A DNA stretch of 64,000 nt from Gluconobacter japonicus (GTDB lineage: Bacteria; Pseudomonadota; Alphaproteobacteria; Acetobacterales; Acetobacteraceae): contig NZ_BEWO01000005.1 of NCBI RefSeq assembly GCF_002723975.1, positions 1 to 64,000 on the forward strand, in the 5' to 3' direction. The stretch's first letter is position 1. The number at the start of each line of letters is the position of its first letter. Shown piece after piece: positions 53,886 through 63,125 of the stretch. The notes below the pieces were generated by a model. It ran no database searches and was not told the origin of the DNA. It saw only the letters and a list, made by a program, of their open reading frames with translations. Both the position numbers and the translations under genes were made by a program.

Positions 53886-55163
53886 ATGTTGCCTCGCCCG
53901 GACGCTGTGCCTTCTGCGCTCAGCCTCTCCCAGCTTCGTATCCTTGCGCTTGCATCTCTTGGAGGAGCACTGGAATTCTACGATTTTGTTATTTTTGCTT
54001 TTCTGGCCAAGCTGATTGCAGCTCATTTTTTTCCTGCAAGCCAGGCAGAATGGCTTCGGCAGGCAGAGGCATTCGGTCTCTTTGGGGCAGGGTATCTCGC
54101 ACGGCCACTAGGCGGCCTTGTTATGGCGCATTTTGGCGATGTTTCCGGACGAAAGAAAGTTTTCACGCTCAGCGTCCTTCTGATGGCGGTTCCAACCTTA
54201 CTCATGGGGCTGCTGCCAGGATATGAAACGCTGGGCGTCGTAGCTCCTTTAACCCTTTTGGTACTCCGGGTCATGCAAGGGGCTGCAATTGGTGGTGAAG
54301 CACCGGGCGGTTGGGTTTTTGTATCTGAACACGCTTCGGCAGGCCGAACAGGTCTGGCGACCGGCCTTCTGACGGGAGGGTTGACCGGCGGTATTTTGCT
54401 TGGCTCCATCATTATTCTACTCCTCCATGCCGCCCTTGCTCCCGACGTCGTATCCTCATGGGGTTGGCGTATTCCCTTCGTAATTGGAGGGATCTTCGGT
54501 TTTGGAGCCATGTTCCTGCGCCGGTGGCTGGAAGAAACCCCTGTTTTTCGGGAAATGCATGAGCGTGCGGAAACTGCAGAGACCCTCCCTGCGAAAATCC
54601 TCCTTCGTGATCATCGGCGGGGCATTCTCTGCTCCATGATGACAACGTGGACCCTGACTGCAGCCATTGTTGTTCTCGTTCTGATGATGCCTCCGCTTAT
54701 GCAGACACTTCATCATGTCTCCCCCGCTGAGACGATGATTGCCAGTCTGGCTGCCACGCTTTGCCTGACAGTCTCCGTTGTGGTGATGAGCAGTTTGACA
54801 GACATTTTCCCGCTAAAGGGTCTCGGGGTCATCAGCGGCGTTGCTCTTTCTGTTGGCGCCTTGGGCCTGTATGGTATCGCGCCATACTTCCCTCATATGC
54901 TGACACTATGGGCGGCATTCAGCGGTCTATGCTGCGGATTTGTAGGACTGGTTCCAATTGGGATGCTTCGCGCGTTTCCCGCTATGGTTCGCTTTTCAGG
55001 GCTCTCACTCTCTTATAATATTTCCTACGCAGTGTTCGGAGGGCTAACTCCGGCAATTATTTCGTCCCTGACGCCGCATACACCTTTGGCCCCCGCAATC
55101 TATGTTGTGTTTACAGCCCTAATTGGAAGTATCGCCTTGTGGCGCTCCCCGGAAAACGCATGA
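53886..55163 (+). CDS. MHS-type MFS transporter (metabolite:H+ symporter)
   Basis: 425-residue carrier with 12 hydrophobic helices. MHS/MFS motif A is GDVSGRKKVF, and the region LRVMQGAAIGGEAPGGWVFVSEH is typical of the metabolite:H+ symporters (proline/betaine, alpha-ketoglutarate, citrate). Probable role is uptake of an organic acid or amino acid derivative. The IS5-type element begins eight bases after its stop codon, so readthrough and any downstream gene were separated by the insertion. Confidence 0.85.
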   Translation: MLPRPDAVPSALSLSQLRILALASLGGALEFYDFVIFAFLAKLIAAHFFPASQAEWLRQAEAFGLFGAGYLARPLGGLVMAHFGDVSGRKKVFTLSVLLMAVPTLLMGLLPGYETLGVVAPLTLLVLRVMQGAAIGGEAPGGWVFVSEHASAGRTGLATGLLTGGLTGGILLGSIIILLLHAALAPDVVSSWGWRIPFVIGGIFGFGAMFLRRWLEETPVFREMHERAETAETLPAKILLRDHRRGILCSMMTTWTLTAAIVVLVLMMPPLMQTLHHVSPAETMIASLAATLCLTVSVVVMSSLTDIFPLKGLGVISGVALSVGALGLYGIAPYFPHMLTLWAAFSGLCCGFVGLVPIGMLRAFPAMVRFSGLSLSYNISYAVFGGLTPAIISSLTPHTPLAPAIYVVFTALIGSIALWRSPENA

Positions 55164-55166
55164 GGC

Positions 55167-55991
55167 CTAGGCTCAGGACTCATAGCCAGAAGATGACGGT
55201 TGCGGCGAGGCAGATGGTTGAGAAGAAGACGGTCGGGCATCTGTCATAGCGTGTTGCGACCCGCCGCCAGTCCTGAAGTCTCCCGAACATGGTCTCGATA
55301 CGGTTGCGTCGTTTATATTTCCACTTGTCGTATTTTATCGGTTTTTCCGTCCTGGAATGCAGGGCTTTATCCCTTTCTCTTCCAAGGCGTCCCTGAACCA
55401 ATCAGCATCATAACCCCGGTCCGCCAGCATCCACTGTGCCATAGAAAGGCTGTCCAGTAGAGCCGCGGCACCGGTATAATCGCTGATCTGTCCCGCAGTC
55501 ATGAAGAAGCTCAGCGGTCGTCCATGTTGATCGGTGACCGCATGGAGTTTGGTATTCATACCGCCTTTGGGGCGACCGATCAGGCGCCCTGGATCCCCTT
55601 TTTTAACCGCAGGCTTGAAGCCGTGCGGTGTGCCTTGAGATACGTCGCATCAATCATGATGGTCTGGGGCTCTGCCTTTCCGGCAGCCAGACCGTCCATC
55701 ATCCGGGCGAAGATCTCCATGGCGCCCCAGCGCTTCCAACGGTTGTAGAGCGTCTTATATGGACCGTACTCTCGGGGTGTATCACGCCAGCGCAGGCCGT
55801 TCCGATGCACAAAGATGATGCCGCTCAGCACGCGGCGGTCATCAACGCGGGGTCTGCCGTGGCTCTTTGGGAAAAAGGGCCGCAGACGCTCCATCTGTTC
55901 ATCCGTCAGCCAAAACAAGTCGCTCATCTCCAGTCTCCTCGCAGAGCCTGAATCAGATTTCCACAATCAAATCAATGGGGCCTGAGCCTAG
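55167..55991 (-). mobile_element. IS5-family insertion sequence with CTAG duplications
   Basis: Element of 817 bases (55171-55987), flanked on both sides by CTAG (55167-55170 and 55988-55991), the likely target duplication. The ends are imperfect inverted repeats: left GCTCAGGACTCA, right (complement) GCTCAGGCCCCA. It carries one transposase gene on the minus strand. It landed just downstream of the MHS transporter gene. Confidence 0.88.
55180..55927 (-). pseudogene. IS5-family transposase (two frames, damaged)
   Basis: DDE transposase of the IS5 family. The first frame (55927-55580, starting MSDLFWLTDEQMERLRPF) contains the first catalytic Asp in MIDATYLK. A run of six A followed by GGGG near 55600 would allow the usual -1 frameshift into the second frame (GRLIGRPKGGMNTK ... 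second Asp in LADRGYDADWF). That frame stops at PGRKNR (55335), whereas the C-terminal block with the catalytic Glu (KRRNRIE) is in yet another frame. A small deletion near 55350 probably causes this, so the enzyme is likely inactive. Confidence 0.85.
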
Positions 55992-56101
55992 ACAAACGCC
56001 CACTTCAGCGCAGGTTGATTTTCGCGCTATGATATTGTTCTAGAAAGATAATATCATTATTCCTTTCCAGCCTTATAAAAAGCTGAAGGATTTATCAAAC
56101 C

Positions 56102-56986
56102 ATGAACATCGGGCTTGGACAGCGTATCGTTTTGGGGGCGCTGTTTGAGTTGGCAATCCTTCATGCAGCGCAGGCCGCAAGCTGCCCCCAGTTTTTCGCG
56201 GGCAATACCCCGCCAGCTCTTCTGTCAGAGACCCAGAAAATCGGGACAGTCCTGCTGTGCAATGATGGCTATGCGGTTCTCATATCCGAACAGACCAAAA
56301 GTCCGCTCTGGTCCGCCGAAAACCTGACTGAAGAAAACGTCACTCTCGCCCGAAAAACACAGCGTAATGGCAGTTTCCAGCCAGATGATCGGCTTCCCCG
56401 GACCATGCAGGCGCTGCTCTCGGATTATCGCTCCTCTGGCTATGATCGAGGGCACATGACCCCGAGCGGAGACGAACCGGACACAACCTCCCAGAACCAG
56501 TCTTTTCTGCTGTCAAATATCGTTCCCCAGACAGCCGAATTAAACCGTGGAGCATGGGAAGGGGTCGAAAGTGCCGTAAGAGGATGGGCTGAGCAGGAAG
56601 GCGAAATCTTCGTCGTGACAGGCCCTGGATATGATCCAGACCATTTCCAGAAAACGATTGGAGCCAACCGTATTCCTGTTCCGGCCGTGACATGGAAAGC
56701 AGTCTACGATCCGGCCGGAAATGGAACAGGTGCCTATGTCTGTCTCAACACACCCCATCCGACTTGCAAGATCACCTCTGTGGCCATGCTGACCCAACTT
56801 GTGAATATTGATCCGTTCCCGTCCTTACCGGCCTCCCTCAAAGATCACGTCTCAGCGATGCCGCCTGTGCGGCAAAGCCCATATGCCCTTGCTCACCGTT
56901 CGAGCGGGAAGAAACTTCTGAAAGAGTGGGGTACCAAGGCGGCCCAGAAGGCGCTGCGCGCCCTTGTGCAGGCCCTCAGACCATAA
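56102..56986 (+). CDS. secreted DNA/RNA non-specific endonuclease
   Basis: 294-residue nuclease of the Serratia NucA-like family. The signal peptide is cleaved near AQAAS. The active-site motif is DRGHM (catalytic His), preceded by SGY and followed by a metal-binding Asn in QTAELNRGAWEG. Two to four Cys in the mature part may form disulfides. It degrades extracellular nucleic acid. It is convergent with the nucleoside-salvage operon, 10 bases from its last gene, so the two probably serve the same purpose. Confidence 0.9.
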   Translation: MNIGLGQRIVLGALFELAILHAAQAASCPQFFAGNTPPALLSETQKIGTVLLCNDGYAVLISEQTKSPLWSAENLTEENVTLARKTQRNGSFQPDDRLPRTMQALLSDYRSSGYDRGHMTPSGDEPDTTSQNQSFLLSNIVPQTAELNRGAWEGVESAVRGWAEQEGEIFVVTGPGYDPDHFQKTIGANRIPVPAVTWKAVYDPAGNGTGAYVCLNTPHPTCKITSVAMLTQLVNIDPFPSLPASLKDHVSAMPPVRQSPYALAHRSSGKKLLKEWGTKAAQKALRALVQALRP

Positions 56987-56996
56987 CAGCGGGCAC

Positions 56997-57650
56997 CTAG
57001 TCCTGTTCAACCCAGCCACCATCACATGGTTCAAAGAGTGGCGATGAAAAACAGCTCATGACAGGAAATGAAAACTTACCCTGCCAACGCTGGCTCTGCG
57101 TCATGACGCAGAGAGCCGCATACGGCGAGGCATCAGCCTTGCCCAGAACTTTGACGGCCGCCTCCAGAGAAAATCCCGTACTGACAACATCATCCACGAT
57201 GACAATCCGCTTTGCACACCGAAGCAAGGGAAGCAGGTTCGGATCCAGATAGAGTCGTTTGGTCTTATCCGGGCTGGTGATGGATGACAGCGGCGCTGAA
57301 AGGCTGTCATCATACCAAAATTTGCGGGATGTGCTTAACGGGACGTAGCGTTCAAGCCCACAGGCCTTTGCAACCGTTGCAGCCAGACCCAAACCGAGCG
57401 TTGGCATACCGACGACCAGATCAGGCATCAGGGAACGAGCGATTTCAGACAGATTGTCGGATAGCGCATCCATCACGGTAAAAGAAGCCTGATTCACCAG
57501 CAAAGAGGAAACAGCCTGCTGTCCATCTGGGAGAACCCGCAAAGGAAGATCCAGTCTGTGAGGTCCAATCCTTACCCTGAAACGGTCCGTATAAGGCGCT
57601 GAAAGATCTTCCTCAGGCGCAAAGTGCTGCCAGAAGGGCAGGGTACTCAT
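56997..57650 (-). CDS. phosphoribosyltransferase
   Basis: 217-residue type I PRTase. The PRPP-binding motif is VIVDDVVSTGFS, and the region PDLVVGMPTLGLGLAATVAKACG resembles adenine PRTases. It would turn a purine base and PRPP into a nucleotide. The start overlaps the M20 gene stop as ATGA. It is the last gene of the nucleoside operon; base specificity is not visible. Confidence 0.85.
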   Translation of the reverse strand: MSTLPFWQHFAPEEDLSAPYTDRFRVRIGPHRLDLPLRVLPDGQQAVSSLLVNQASFTVMDALSDNLSEIARSLMPDLVVGMPTLGLGLAATVAKACGLERYVPLSTSRKFWYDDSLSAPLSSITSPDKTKRLYLDPNLLPLLRCAKRIVIVDDVVSTGFSLEAAVKVLGKADASPYAALCVMTQSQRWQGKFSFPVMSCFSSPLFEPCDGGWVEQD

Positions 57651-58909
57651 GCAGACCTCTCAACGAAGGCAACCAGAAGGTTTACGGCCCTTTCAAGAAC
57701 GTTTTCGTCGAAATCAAACAAGCTTGCATGATGCGGGGCGGCAATATCAGCCCCGATCAGGCAATATCCTGCGTGGCCGCCCCGCTCCTGTACCCGTTGC
57801 ATCATGAAAGTGGCGTCATCACCACCGCCAATAGGCCAGTTCCGAACCGCTGTTCCAGCCCGTGTTTCGTGAACCGCCGCTTCAAGACGCCTCATGATTG
57901 CATCGTCCGACTGGGTACTGATGGCTGTTCCGTAAACGTCAATGTCAACATGGACGCCCTGACTGAGTGCAGCGCCTTCAAGCATTCGTCTTGCTCCTTC
58001 CGTCAGGCGCTGAAGCCCCTGTTGAGCGGAAGCGCGCAGTTCCAGTTCAAGATAGGCATGATCCGCGATGACGTTGCGGGTTCGCCCTGCCTGAAAAAGG
58101 CCGACATTGATCCGGGTATCAGACTGACCATCCCGCGGGAGGGCATAGAGGCCGGGCACGGCAAGAGACGCCGCGAGAAGAGCGTTACGCCCTTCTTCGG
58201 GGCACATGGCTGCGTGAGCTGCCACCCCGGTAAATGTGACATTCCATTTTTCAGCCCACAGAAAGCCATCCGCAGAAAGGGCGATCTGTCCACTCGGAAG
58301 CTGACATCCAAGATGCGCTGCCAGAAACACATCAACATCGTCCAGCAAGCCACTGGCAACAATGGGTTGCGCCCCACGACCACCTTCTTCCGCGGGCTGA
58401 AAAATAAAGCGTAACGTGCCGGTCCATTGGGATTTTACATGGACAAGGCGCTCTGCAACAGCCAGGCCAATGGCGGTATGACCATCATGCCCGCAGGCAT
58501 GCATCCGCCCTTCACATTGAGAGGCAAATCCCGCAACGGCTGGACGATGCTCTCCGACATCCGATTCATGAACGGGCAGGGCATCCATATCAAAGCGGAG
58601 TGCCAGAACCGGCCCCTCTCCACGTTGAAGCTCACCACAGACTGCTGTCTGTCCTGCCGGCATCTTATCCAGCCATTCCCGACTGACTCCGGCTTGGAGG
58701 GCCGCAGATTTCGCTGCCTCCACATCCTGAACTGAGGGAATACCGCGAACATTCTCCATGCACATGATGTCCGCGCCTACTTTTACGGCATAGCCCAGTT
58801 CGGCAAGACGCTCGGCGACGATTGAAGCTGTCCGATACTCCAGAAAGGCTGTCTCCGGAAAACGGTGCAACGCGCGGCGCATGGCAACGACATCATGAGG
58901 GAAATGCAT
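57647..58909 (-). CDS. M20-family amidohydrolase (N-acyl amino acid/hippurate type)
   Basis: 420-residue zinc peptidase-like amidohydrolase. Metal ligands are in HACGHDGHTAIGLA and PAEEGGRGA; the late motif is WPIGGGDDATFM and CLIGADIAAPHHASLFDFDE. Relatives hydrolyse N-acyl amino acids, hippurate, or allantoate-like ureides. Its place between adenine deaminase and a PRTase suggests a ureide or carbamoyl substrate from purine breakdown, but ordinary N-acyl amino acids remain possible. It overlaps adenine deaminase by one base. Confidence 0.85.
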   Translation of the reverse strand: MHFPHDVVAMRRALHRFPETAFLEYRTASIVAERLAELGYAVKVGADIMCMENVRGIPSVQDVEAAKSAALQAGVSREWLDKMPAGQTAVCGELQRGEGPVLALRFDMDALPVHESDVGEHRPAVAGFASQCEGRMHACGHDGHTAIGLAVAERLVHVKSQWTGTLRFIFQPAEEGGRGAQPIVASGLLDDVDVFLAAHLGCQLPSGQIALSADGFLWAEKWNVTFTGVAAHAAMCPEEGRNALLAASLAVPGLYALPRDGQSDTRINVGLFQAGRTRNVIADHAYLELELRASAQQGLQRLTEGARRMLEGAALSQGVHVDIDVYGTAISTQSDDAIMRRLEAAVHETRAGTAVRNWPIGGGDDATFMMQRVQERGGHAGYCLIGADIAAPHHASLFDFDENVLERAVNLLVAFVERSA

Positions 58910-60687
58910 CAGAAGGCCGTCTCAATAATCATGTTGGTAAAGATTTCTCCCGTACCGCCATCTGCAATACCAAGATCCGTGACATGAGGACCGGGATTAC
59001 AAGCAAGGGAAGCGCCGGTTACGAGCTTGATCATGGACGTTGGACCATCCCATGTCGTAGCAGCCGCCGCAGCCTCTCGCACGGCGGCAAACTGTTCTCC
59101 CACCACATCCGGGCTTTCAGGAGACAGAAGCCCGCAGACAGGTAAAGGAACATGCGCCACGATCTGCCCATTGCGAGCAACTGCCATTCCGCCACCACCA
59201 GCGATGAGCGTGTTTGCCACAAGGGCCATATCTTCCGGGTCGCGGCCGAAAACCGCAAGATTATGACTGTCGTGAAGAATGGTGGTACCGATCGTGGCAG
59301 ACCAGTCCCCCCATCCTTCAAGCACCCCAAGGCCGGGCGGACTATCTTCTCCATAACGGTTAAAGACCGCCATCAGCGCCGTATCGGCAGGAAGCACAAG
59401 ATACCCGTTCTCAACCTCCACCTCCCTCTGCCCCCATCGGGTTGTACGAGGCGTACGGACCGTACGAACGAGGACTTTCTGCATGTTCGGAACAGAAACT
59501 TTGAAATCGGCCGCTGTTACTGGCGAACGTCGGACGGTGTTCAAAGGAAGGCCAGGCAACTCGGAAGGGAGGTCTGCCAGAAGCACGCCGCGAGAAGCGG
59601 AATGCGCACCGGATGTAAAAACTTCCAGAGGGGTAAAATCGCTCAGATTGTCGAAAACCACCAGATCGGCCCGTCGGCCAGCTGCGACCAATCCGAGATC
59701 GCGCCGTTCCAGACGCATTGCTGCATTCAAGGTCGCACACCGCAGAACGTCCAACGGTTTCATACCCAGAGCAACCAGACATTTCAGATGGTGAACCATG
59801 CCGCCACGGCGCAACAGATCGTCTGGGAAAACATCATCCGTGCAAAGCGTCACGGTCTGGGGAACGCAGCCGAGGTCTTCAAAAGCAGCGACAGCTTCAG
59901 GCAGGATATTTTCATGCGAGACGCGAAGTTCAAGCGTCATACCTGAACGAAGCTTCTCAAGAATATCAGCTTTGCTGGTCAATTCATGGTCTGACTCAAT
60001 GCCCGCTGCCATGAAAGCCTGAAGATCCCTGCCTCCAAGATTGCGCGCATGACCGCAGACCAGCTTTCCACTTGCACAGCCTGCGTTGACGATCCCGCTC
60101 ATGCGCGAAGAGCCATTCACAACCCCGCGCATATCCATCACTTCAGCGACGCCAATCACTTCAGGCCAGGAGAGCATCTCTTCCATGGCAGAAATATCGA
60201 ACACCGCACCGGAGCGCTCCAGGCCAGGAGCGGACGGAACACAGGAAGGGGCTTCGACCAGAATGCGCAGAGGAAGACCCTTAGTCGCCTCGATCGCCCA
60301 GCGAACTCCCGCAAGACCACTGACATTTCCGATCTCATGCGGATCCCAGCAGACGGTCGTTGTGCCCTGAGGAACAACAGTCTGCGCGTAGACACGCGGA
60401 GTAATCATCGAGCTTTCGATATGCATGTGCGCGTCGATGAGGCCAGGAGCAACAATAGCTCCCTTGAGATCAAAAACTTTCAGGGCATCCTGACGCTGAC
60501 CCCGAGGATGCGTACTGGCGATCAGGGAGCCGACCAGACCTACATCAGCTTCCCGAAGCTCCCCGGTCGCAACATCCGCGACAAGGCCATTACAGAGCAG
60601 AACATCAAACTCCGTACGCCCCATAGCCGCATCAACCGCGCGCCTCCGCAGGTGAGGGTCTGCCAGCGAGCAGTTTACATCAACCAT
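58909..60687 (-). CDS. ade: adenine deaminase
   Basis: 592-residue enzyme that turns adenine into hypoxanthine and ammonia. Metal-binding motifs are DAHMHIESSM and VCWDPHEIGNV; CGHARNLGG, IESDHELTS and CTDDVFPDDLL follow. The C-terminal adenine-deaminase domain includes LHDSHNLAVFG and AGGGGMAV. It overlaps the nucleoside hydrolase gene by eight bases. Its length matches bacterial Ade (about 590). Confidence 0.93.
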   Translation of the reverse strand: MVDVNCSLADPHLRRRAVDAAMGRTEFDVLLCNGLVADVATGELREADVGLVGSLIASTHPRGQRQDALKVFDLKGAIVAPGLIDAHMHIESSMITPRVYAQTVVPQGTTTVCWDPHEIGNVSGLAGVRWAIEATKGLPLRILVEAPSCVPSAPGLERSGAVFDISAMEEMLSWPEVIGVAEVMDMRGVVNGSSRMSGIVNAGCASGKLVCGHARNLGGRDLQAFMAAGIESDHELTSKADILEKLRSGMTLELRVSHENILPEAVAAFEDLGCVPQTVTLCTDDVFPDDLLRRGGMVHHLKCLVALGMKPLDVLRCATLNAAMRLERRDLGLVAAGRRADLVVFDNLSDFTPLEVFTSGAHSASRGVLLADLPSELPGLPLNTVRRSPVTAADFKVSVPNMQKVLVRTVRTPRTTRWGQREVEVENGYLVLPADTALMAVFNRYGEDSPPGLGVLEGWGDWSATIGTTILHDSHNLAVFGRDPEDMALVANTLIAGGGGMAVARNGQIVAHVPLPVCGLLSPESPDVVGEQFAAVREAAAAATTWDGPTSMIKLVTGASLACNPGPHVTDLGIADGGTGEIFTNMIIETAF

Positions 60688-61756
60688 GCGTATTCATCCG
60701 GTTGGCCGCATCCACGAAAGTCTGGATGAAGCGTGACGTATCAACTGCGGTCACGATTTTCACAGGACGTTCGCCAATATGGGGACGTGTGCTTTCCGGC
60801 CAGACATGCGCATAGCCATAATTCGGACCGTGCGTGAGATCGACGTCCATATGAGCGGTAACAGTGCGTGTAATAAGCGTCGGATCTACGGCAATCGCGG
60901 CGGCAAGTTCATCCCACATAGGTTGAGGGTGGAAATACTGACGCAGATAGTCTGAAACCGCGCCAGGTGTCTGTGTGGCTCTGTCCCGAATGTCGGGAGT
61001 CATGCGGATCGGATTTGCGACCGCTCCGATGGAGATCACTTCTGGAAATGGCGCTTCAAGCGCGATGCTGGCGGCTTCCGGATCAAACATCAGATTGAAG
61101 TCTGTGTAGTAATCCGCACTTTCCGTCACCTGCGCGAGATTTCCATCCACGATTGCACCCATGAATACCAGACGGCGACAAAGCGATGCGAAATCTGGAT
61201 CCAGCTTGATCGCCAGAGCGACGTTCGTCAGTGGACCCGCGGCGAGGACCGTTACCTGATGCGGATGTGCATGGACCTCTCGGATCAGGAAAAGAGCTGC
61301 CGTTTCAGGGAGCGTCTTCCGTTCTGTCGAACCTTCCTTCAGAACCTTTACAGGCGGCTGAAAGTCAGGCGCATCTCCTCGCCATGCTCCTTTCCACGGC
61401 ATTTTTCCGTTTGATTTTTCCCATGCCAGAAGTCGTGCCCGCGAATTGACCAGAGGCTGCGTCGCCCCCGGAACCACAGGAATGACTGAGGGCGTTCCGG
61501 CGATATCCAGAAAACGGGACAGATGAGCCACGGCTTCATTTTCCCAGCCATCACCAACTACAACGGTAAACGCAAGAAGTGTTGCCTTGTCAGGCTGTCC
61601 AAGGAGCGGAATGACAGACTGGATATTGGTGCCGCCGGGCCCTGCAAAATCATTGTCAATGATAATGTAATTGGGATCGGAGGCCGCTTGCGCACGAAAG
61701 GGAAGCAGAGAGGCGAGCCCGAGCAGAAGGGCCGGCAGGCCTGATTTTAAAAACAT
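60680..61756 (-). CDS. exported nucleoside hydrolase (IU-NH family)
   Basis: 358-residue enzyme with a signal peptide (LLLGLASLLPFRAQAA), so it acts in the periplasm and splits nucleosides to base and ribose. The N-terminal motif is IIIDNDFAGPGG in place of the usual DTDPGHDD: two metal-binding aspartates appear as glycines. Other motifs are VLAAGPLTNVALAI and an AIAVDPTL segment near the C-terminus. Secreted relatives in fungi and plants share such variants, so activity may persist. ATG 61756 is chosen; the much longer open frame to 63016 runs through the permease gene and is spurious. Confidence 0.85.
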   Translation of the reverse strand: MFLKSGLPALLLGLASLLPFRAQAASDPNYIIIDNDFAGPGGTNIQSVIPLLGQPDKATLLAFTVVVGDGWENEAVAHLSRFLDIAGTPSVIPVVPGATQPLVNSRARLLAWEKSNGKMPWKGAWRGDAPDFQPPVKVLKEGSTERKTLPETAALFLIREVHAHPHQVTVLAAGPLTNVALAIKLDPDFASLCRRLVFMGAIVDGNLAQVTESADYYTDFNLMFDPEAASIALEAPFPEVISIGAVANPIRMTPDIRDRATQTPGAVSDYLRQYFHPQPMWDELAAAIAVDPTLITRTVTAHMDVDLTHGPNYGYAHVWPESTRPHIGERPVKIVTAVDTSRFIQTFVDAANRMNTHG

Positions 61757-61767
61757 GATGGGTCCTC

Positions 61768-63120
61768 TCAGGCGTGATGGCCGTGCATTCGGGCGGAAAC
61801 AACGAAGAACAGAATGAAGATGACGCAAAGCCCCCACACGACGGGCGGGATGGCACGTCCGCGTCCTGTGGCGAGAGCCATGGCCGTATAGGAGAAGGTT
61901 CCAATGGCCATGCCGTTGATAAGATTGCCCGTCAGAAGAGCGATAATGAATGTCAACGCGGCTGGTGCGCTCTCCCGAAGATCTGACAAATCCAGATGCC
62001 GAACGCCCTGAAACATCATCATTCCAACCATCAGGAGGGAGGGGGCGGTGGCCTGTGGCGGAATAATCATGAACAGTGGCCACAGAAACAGGGCTGCCAG
62101 AAACCCACCCGCGATCACCAGAGCGGTCAGGCCGGTTCGGCCCCCGGCATGCACCCCCGTGATGGACTCTGAATAGACCGTCACGATGGACGTCCCCAGT
62201 AATGGCGCCAGAATACTCCCTGCCGCGTCCGTAATGAACGCCTCCCGGGCACGGGGAATACGACCGCTTTTCGAAACCATCCCGGCAGCCGTTACGACGC
62301 CCAGCAGATTGGCCAGAGTGCCGAAAAGCTCCGTGCACAGGAAGAAAAACAGCATCGGAAGCACATAAAGAATGTGCTGCACGAGGTAGAACGGCTGTAG
62401 CTGGAAGGCAGTAGCGCGCGGCCACTGTGGCAGGGCAAAAACATGTTCCGGCCAGCGCGTGACGGTGCCGCCTTTTCCATCCGGCAGGAAAAGACCCACA
62501 ATCGTCAGAGCGATAATGGACAGGATCAGAGCGCCAGGCACACGCCGTGCAACCAGAACAGGTGTTAGAATGAACCCGGCCAGCGTCATCAGGACTTTTG
62601 GGCTGGTGATCGGCCCCATGGTTACAAAGGTCGAAGGGCTCGGAACGACAAAACCGGAATTTCGCATTCCAATGAACATGATGACCAGCCCAACCGCGAC
62701 CTGAATCCCGATCCGGAGTGTATCGGGGATATCGTGCGCAATCCTCTCGCGAAGGCGCGTCAGGCTCATGACCATGAAGATCACACCCGTCAGACACACC
62801 AGCGCCAGTGCAGATTGCCAGGGAACGCCCATCTGTTTGACGAGAATGATCGCAAAAACGACATTGGAGCCCATGGCGGGCGCAACACCGAGGGGGAGAT
62901 TGGCAAGCAGCCCCATCAACGTCGTACTGAAAATTGCGATGAAGCATGTCGCACTCAGCACACTGGCACGATCCATCCCGGCTTCTGCCATGATCATCGG
63001 ATTGACCGCCACGCAATAAACCATTGCGGCAAAGGTCGTCAGGCCCGCAACAACCTCACGGCCAGCAGTCGTCCCGCTAGCCGTGAGCCCGAAAAACCGA
63101 TCCAGATGCTGTCGCAACAT
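61768..63120 (-). CDS. NCS2-family purine permease (AzgA/PbuG type)
   Basis: 450-residue inner-membrane carrier with about 12-14 helices. Family motifs are EVVAGLTTFAAMVYCVAVNP, ATCFIAIFSTTLMGLLANLP, PLGVAPAMGSN and GRTGLTALV. AzgA-like proteins import adenine, guanine or hypoxanthine with protons. It is between the TonB receptor and the nucleoside hydrolase in the operon and would carry the base released in the periplasm to adenine deaminase. Confidence 0.9.
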   Translation of the reverse strand: MLRQHLDRFFGLTASGTTAGREVVAGLTTFAAMVYCVAVNPMIMAEAGMDRASVLSATCFIAIFSTTLMGLLANLPLGVAPAMGSNVVFAIILVKQMGVPWQSALALVCLTGVIFMVMSLTRLRERIAHDIPDTLRIGIQVAVGLVIMFIGMRNSGFVVPSPSTFVTMGPITSPKVLMTLAGFILTPVLVARRVPGALILSIIALTIVGLFLPDGKGGTVTRWPEHVFALPQWPRATAFQLQPFYLVQHILYVLPMLFFFLCTELFGTLANLLGVVTAAGMVSKSGRIPRAREAFITDAAGSILAPLLGTSIVTVYSESITGVHAGGRTGLTALVIAGGFLAALFLWPLFMIIPPQATAPSLLMVGMMMFQGVRHLDLSDLRESAPAALTFIIALLTGNLINGMAIGTFSYTAMALATGRGRAIPPVVWGLCVIFILFFVVSARMHGHHA

Positions 63121-63125
63121 ACTAA

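Noticed and set aside
60680-63016. A 778-codon minus-strand open frame
   Set aside because: Its last 358 codons are the nucleoside hydrolase; the rest runs through the purine permease gene in another frame and has no family features. The leader at 61756 fixes the true start.
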